Shown: positions 45,492 to 47,440 of the stretch, one piece after another
How positions within the stretch are numbered: the first letter of the stretch is position 1
Layout: every line of letters starts with the position of its first letter
DNA from: a virus
Direction: 5' to 3' (one strand)
Length of the DNA stretch: 47,440 nucleotides
Virus record (IMG/VR): IMGVR_UViG_3300047157_000125
Location: 1-47,440 of that record
The notes under the pieces: model-generated
What the model saw: the letters and a program-made list of their open reading frames with translations, nothing else
What the model was told of the DNA's origin: nothing
Databases searched by the model: none
Made by a program: the position numbers and the translations under genes

Positions 45492-45861
45492 CGGTGACCC
45501 ACTTCCTTCTCCAAAGTATTATCTTTGCCCTGTTGTCTTTCCTTCTTCTCCACCAGTGGCACATGATTGCGAGCATCTCTGGCAGCAAGCAATCGATTCC
45601 AATAATCCGGTATCCCAGCCAACGCTCTTCCCCATATACAAAATCTAAAACCCTGTGAATGTCAGACACAGTTTCTAGCAACGCTTCTGCTTCAGCCATT
45701 GTCCCCGGTTCTGTTTGGCTTAAAGCCTCTACGGGCCAGCACTGGATAGCAACTAGTATACAGTCATGTATAGACTCTTCATCTACTGCTTCTCGCCTAA
45801 TAGGCAGCATGCCCCAGATATACTTCTGGAAGTTCTGTACGTTGGAAGTAGATTTACGCAT
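45481..45861 (-). CDS. Unknown small protein, 126 aa
   Basis: The start is taken at the ATG at 45859-45861 (MRKSTSNVQNFQKYIWGMLP), which lies just after the stop of the Lys-rich gene; the longer frame to 45936 overlaps that gene. A predicted helical, Trp/Ile-rich C-terminal part (LLPEMLAIMCHWWRRRKDN) follows a central acidic helix (TMAEAEALLETVSDIHRVLD). The last part (RAKIILWRRKWVTDGD) is basic. No family is recognised. A good ribosome site is lacking, so translational coupling is likely. Confidence 0.6.
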   Translation of the reverse strand: MRKSTSNVQNFQKYIWGMLPIRREAVDEESIHDCILVAIQCWPVEALSQTEPGTMAEAEALLETVSDIHRVLDFVYGEERWLGYRIIGIDCLLPEMLAIMCHWWRRRKDNRAKIILWRRKWVTDGD

Positions 45862-45865
45862 GTAG

Positions 45866-46027
45866 TCATTTCTTGGCTTTGCAATCCTTTTCGCCACAAG
45901 CACATTTTGACTTACCCTTGCCCTTGCGGGAATCACCTTTTTTGTAACTGCTCTTCATCTTCGTGTAGGACTTGTCAAACTTATCTTTAAGTTTCTCGCC
46001 CTCAGTCTTTGGTACACCTTTCGGCAT
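45866..46027 (-). CDS. Small Lys-rich protein with Cys cluster, 53 aa
   Basis: The frame runs from an ATG at 46025-46027 (AAGGAG site seven bases upstream) to a TGA at 45866-45868. The product begins MPKGVPKTEGEKLKDKFDKS and ends with KCACGEKDCKAKK, holding three Cys (C-x-C-x-x-x-x-C). It is strongly basic. The Cys pattern could bind a metal with another ligand or a partner. It is the first gene after the strong terminator, so it probably heads the structural transcript. Confidence 0.6.
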   Translation of the reverse strand: MPKGVPKTEGEKLKDKFDKSYTKMKSSYKKGDSRKGKGKSKCACGEKDCKAKK

Positions 46028-46076
46028 TTCTATCTCCTTGTTTAGGGGGTACTCGTTTTACTTATGGTCAGTACAT

Positions 46077-46122
46077 AAAAAAACGCCCCTCAACGTAGAA
46101 AGGATAAAGACGTTGAGGGGCG
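46077..46122 (-). terminator. Strong Rho-independent terminator
   Basis: On the minus strand CGCCCCTCAACGT pairs perfectly with ACGTTGAGGGGCG (13 pairs, 13-base loop) and is followed by seven T. It ends the transcript of the right-hand small genes and separates it from the head/tail operon that begins with the gene starting at 46027. Confidence 0.9.
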
Positions 46123-46189
46123 GACGGTGCGGTTGGCTAGACCGCTTCACTAACTAGGATTTGCAATTCTAAGTTGTTGAACGCTGTTG

Positions 46190-46690
46190 TCAAACAAACC
46201 TTTGGTGAAAGTCACTCTTTTCCCAAGGCTTTGTCAACTTATCTAACGTAACAACAACAATGTCTGTATTCTTATTGGCTAACGCATCGTCTGCTTCAAC
46301 ATACCCTAGCACTTGTATTCTTCTGTACTCGGCATCCATACACCTCGCACCCCACACTCGTTTGCCAGAATCTTTCTTCCTGACAGTGACCCCCTTGGCT
46401 GTACGCACACGACGCACTTCTATGTTCTCCCCCACATCTGCAAGTTGCTTGTAACTACGATGTGCAGATGAACGCCAGATAGATGCATGCCAGTACTGGT
46501 TTAAGTGTTTGGCTACCGCCAACTCACAAAGGGCTGCTGCCGCCTGTGCGTTGCGATCCTCTTCCATCTTGCTACGGTCGTAGTACGACGCATCCTGCCT
46601 GCCCCAGTTCTCTGTAAACCTGCGTATCCCAACATGGTACGCATACTCATATTCCCAAGGCTGAATCTTAACTATCGAAGGATCGTTCAT
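46190..46690 (-). CDS. Possible PD-(D/E)XK-like nuclease-fold protein, 166 aa
   Basis: The core has AALCELAVAKHLNQYW, then LADVGENIEVRRVRTAKG, and later YRRIQVLGYVEADDALANKN. The 'E-x-x-V-A-K-x-L...D-V-G-x-x-I-E-V-R' order is shared by a family of phage proteins and would supply the E, D and E-x-R of a PD-(D/E)XK-type fold; the usual lysine is replaced by Arg or absent, so catalytic activity is uncertain. An AAAGGATA site precedes the ATG. It is the last gene before the terminator at 46077-46122. Confidence 0.6.
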   Translation of the reverse strand: MNDPSIVKIQPWEYEYAYHVGIRRFTENWGRQDASYYDRSKMEEDRNAQAAAALCELAVAKHLNQYWHASIWRSSAHRSYKQLADVGENIEVRRVRTAKGVTVRKKDSGKRVWGARCMDAEYRRIQVLGYVEADDALANKNTDIVVVTLDKLTKPWEKSDFHQRFV

Positions 46691-46770
46691 AGAGATATCC
46701 TTTCTTCTACTAGTTCCTTAGTTGCAATGCTGCTAGCGACTTGCTTCGTAAAATTTTTTAGAATCTGCTC

Positions 46771-46914
46771 CTATGCCGCTAGTATGTACAGTCCAATGTT
46801 ACTAAATGCATACCCCAAGTACGCAATACCTAATCCAATGTTGCCCTCGAACGCTTGCTCGATTGCCACCCATAGGTATATCAAGCCAGTGATAATGATT
46901 AGCCAGCCACTCAT
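46771..46914 (-). CDS. Small two-helix membrane protein, 47 aa
   Basis: From an ATG at 46912-46914 (AAAGGAG, nine bases upstream; ATGA overlap with the upstream stop) the product reads MSGWLIIITGLIYLWVAIEQ, with a second hydrophobic segment IGLGIAYLGYAFSNIGLYIL. These are two predicted transmembrane helices joined by a short acidic turn (EGN). Similar tiny membrane proteins are common among phage early genes and have no established function; a holin-like role cannot be excluded but holins are usually longer. Confidence 0.65.
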   Translation of the reverse strand: MSGWLIIITGLIYLWVAIEQAFEGNIGLGIAYLGYAFSNIGLYILAA

Positions 46915-47141
46915 CTTTGCATGCTCCTTTGCGGTTTGTCCGGGTGTGGTATCCCGTACATCTCGTTACCCATGACACGGATTTCACTTGAATCAATGTG
47001 GGCAACCTTGCCTGTGTCGAATAAGTGTACCAGCCAGACCGTGTTGATACTTGTCCCATAGTCTAAGAGAAACAAGCAGTGGCCCTCTCCAAGAGGAGTT
47101 TGCACGTATATCGGTGGATCACACTGATGTATGCCAGTCAT
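46911..47141 (-). CDS. Conserved small protein, 76 aa
   Basis: The product contains YVQTPLGEGHCLFLLDYGTS, then NTVWLVHLFDTGKVAHIDSS and EIRVMGNEMYGI, a compact beta-rich protein with the 'T-P-L-G-x-G-x-x-x-F/I-D-Y-G...N-x-x-W-x-V' form I recall from phage proteins of unknown function. Its ATG follows AGGAGCCTGACTAG. No membrane helix is seen. It is translationally coupled to the 47-aa membrane protein. Confidence 0.65.
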   Translation of the reverse strand: MTGIHQCDPPIYVQTPLGEGHCLFLLDYGTSINTVWLVHLFDTGKVAHIDSSEIRVMGNEMYGIPHPDKPQRSMQR

Positions 47142-47240
47142 CTAGTCAGGCTCCTCAAGGCTCCATTCCATTTCTAACGCCTCTAGCCTCTCAGCCTCAA
47201 GTTCCCCTGTCAACCACTCAAGCAGGTCTGATATGAGCAT
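47142..47240 (-). CDS. Small acidic helical protein, 32 aa
   Basis: The longer open frame to 47357 lacks a ribosome site; the ATG at 47238-47240 has AGGAGG six bases upstream and gives MLISDLLEWLTGELEAERLE with an acidic end. It is almost wholly helix-forming. Function unknown. The sequence from 47241 to 47440 holds a hairpin with a U run (listed separately) and no other gene. Confidence 0.5.
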   Translation of the reverse strand: MLISDLLEWLTGELEAERLEALEMEWSLEEPD

Positions 47241-47285
47241 TTTGAGCCTCCTAGCATGTATGTGGTAGACCCCTTTGCAAAACTG

Positions 47286-47330
47286 AAAAAAATCCAGCAG
47301 CCAGACATATATATATACTTGACCTGCTGG
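47286..47330 (-). terminator. Probable Rho-independent terminator
   Basis: On the minus strand CCAGCAG (47324-47330) pairs with CTGCTGG (47294-47300), seven pairs around a 23-base AT-rich loop, followed by ATTTTTTT. The large loop weakens it. It would stop transcripts from genes to the right of this window. Confidence 0.5.
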
Positions 47331-47440
47331 GGGGGCCAAGGGTGTGCCATGATGCATGCGTGCCTTGTTTCCTGCGGCGAGTCGCGGGGTTAGTGTGTCC
47401 GCCGACCCCGTGCCGCCGTTGAAAGAAAAAAGAATGTGTG

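Noticed and set aside
46123-46189. tRNA-Cys-like arm on the minus strand (loop TTGCAAA with anticodon GCA)
   Set aside because: The T-loop (TTCRA) and acceptor pairing are missing and the space is only 67 bases, so it is not a tRNA.
1-47440. CRISPR array or insertion sequence
   Set aside because: No regularly spaced direct repeats and no transposase motifs were seen.

Overview
The window is one stretch of a tailed-phage (or prophage) genome. Every credible gene lies on the minus strand, so transcription runs from the right end (47440) to the left end (1). Genes are packed with gaps of a few bases or with ATGA/TAATG stop-start overlaps. The set of landmarks (terminase, portal, major capsid protein, a T7 gp11-like tail adaptor, a very large nozzle-like tail protein and several fibres, with no tape-measure, sheath, tail-tube or baseplate genes) points to a short-tailed, podovirus-like virion. 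The host cannot be named from the sequence; the fibre families resemble those of uncultured aquatic phages, which is an inference.

Layout in the direction of transcription: 47.2-46.2 kb holds small genes (acidic 32-aa protein, conserved 76-aa protein, 47-aa two-helix membrane protein, possible nuclease-fold protein), closed by a near-perfect Rho-independent terminator at 46077-46122. From 46.0 to 36.2 kb is the head module: a small Lys/Cys protein, two unknown proteins, scaffold-like protein, major capsid protein, decoration-like protein, zinc-ribbon small-terminase-like protein, large terminase, portal and an HNH/endonuclease VII protein. From 36.2 to 14.3 kb is the tail and fibre module: a conserved phage protein, tail adaptor, a giant nozzle-like protein carrying an apparent bulb-lectin insertion, fibre-like proteins, six small structural/unknown genes, a large tail fibre with an Mtd-type N terminus, and then a sulfotransferase directly coupled to a glycosyltransferase. 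From 14.3 to 5.9 kb are virion-like proteins, including a 1265-aa candidate ejected/internal virion protein. From 5.9 kb to the left edge are small basic proteins, a P-loop NTPase, a RecE-like nuclease next to an ERF-like annealing protein, an SF2 helicase and two small genes, the last cut by the window edge. No DNA or RNA polymerase, lysis cassette, integrase or tRNA was recognised.

Several genes are interrupted by single-base insertions or deletions, many in homopolymers. For the gene at 83-437, the helicase (672-2239), the fibre (17511-20826), the gene at 26454-27112, the nozzle (28665-34210) and HNH (36212-36489), undoing one-base changes restores one reading frame whose total length divides by three and whose ends meet the neighbouring genes exactly. 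I read these as most likely consensus errors and annotate the reconstructed genes. The 5' part of the gene at 27109-28665 is more heavily damaged and may be genuinely decayed.

The most interesting biology is the lectin-like insertion in the tail nozzle and the sulfotransferase-glycosyltransferase pair inside the tail module. Together they suggest a virion that binds glycans and may carry or modify sulfated sugars.
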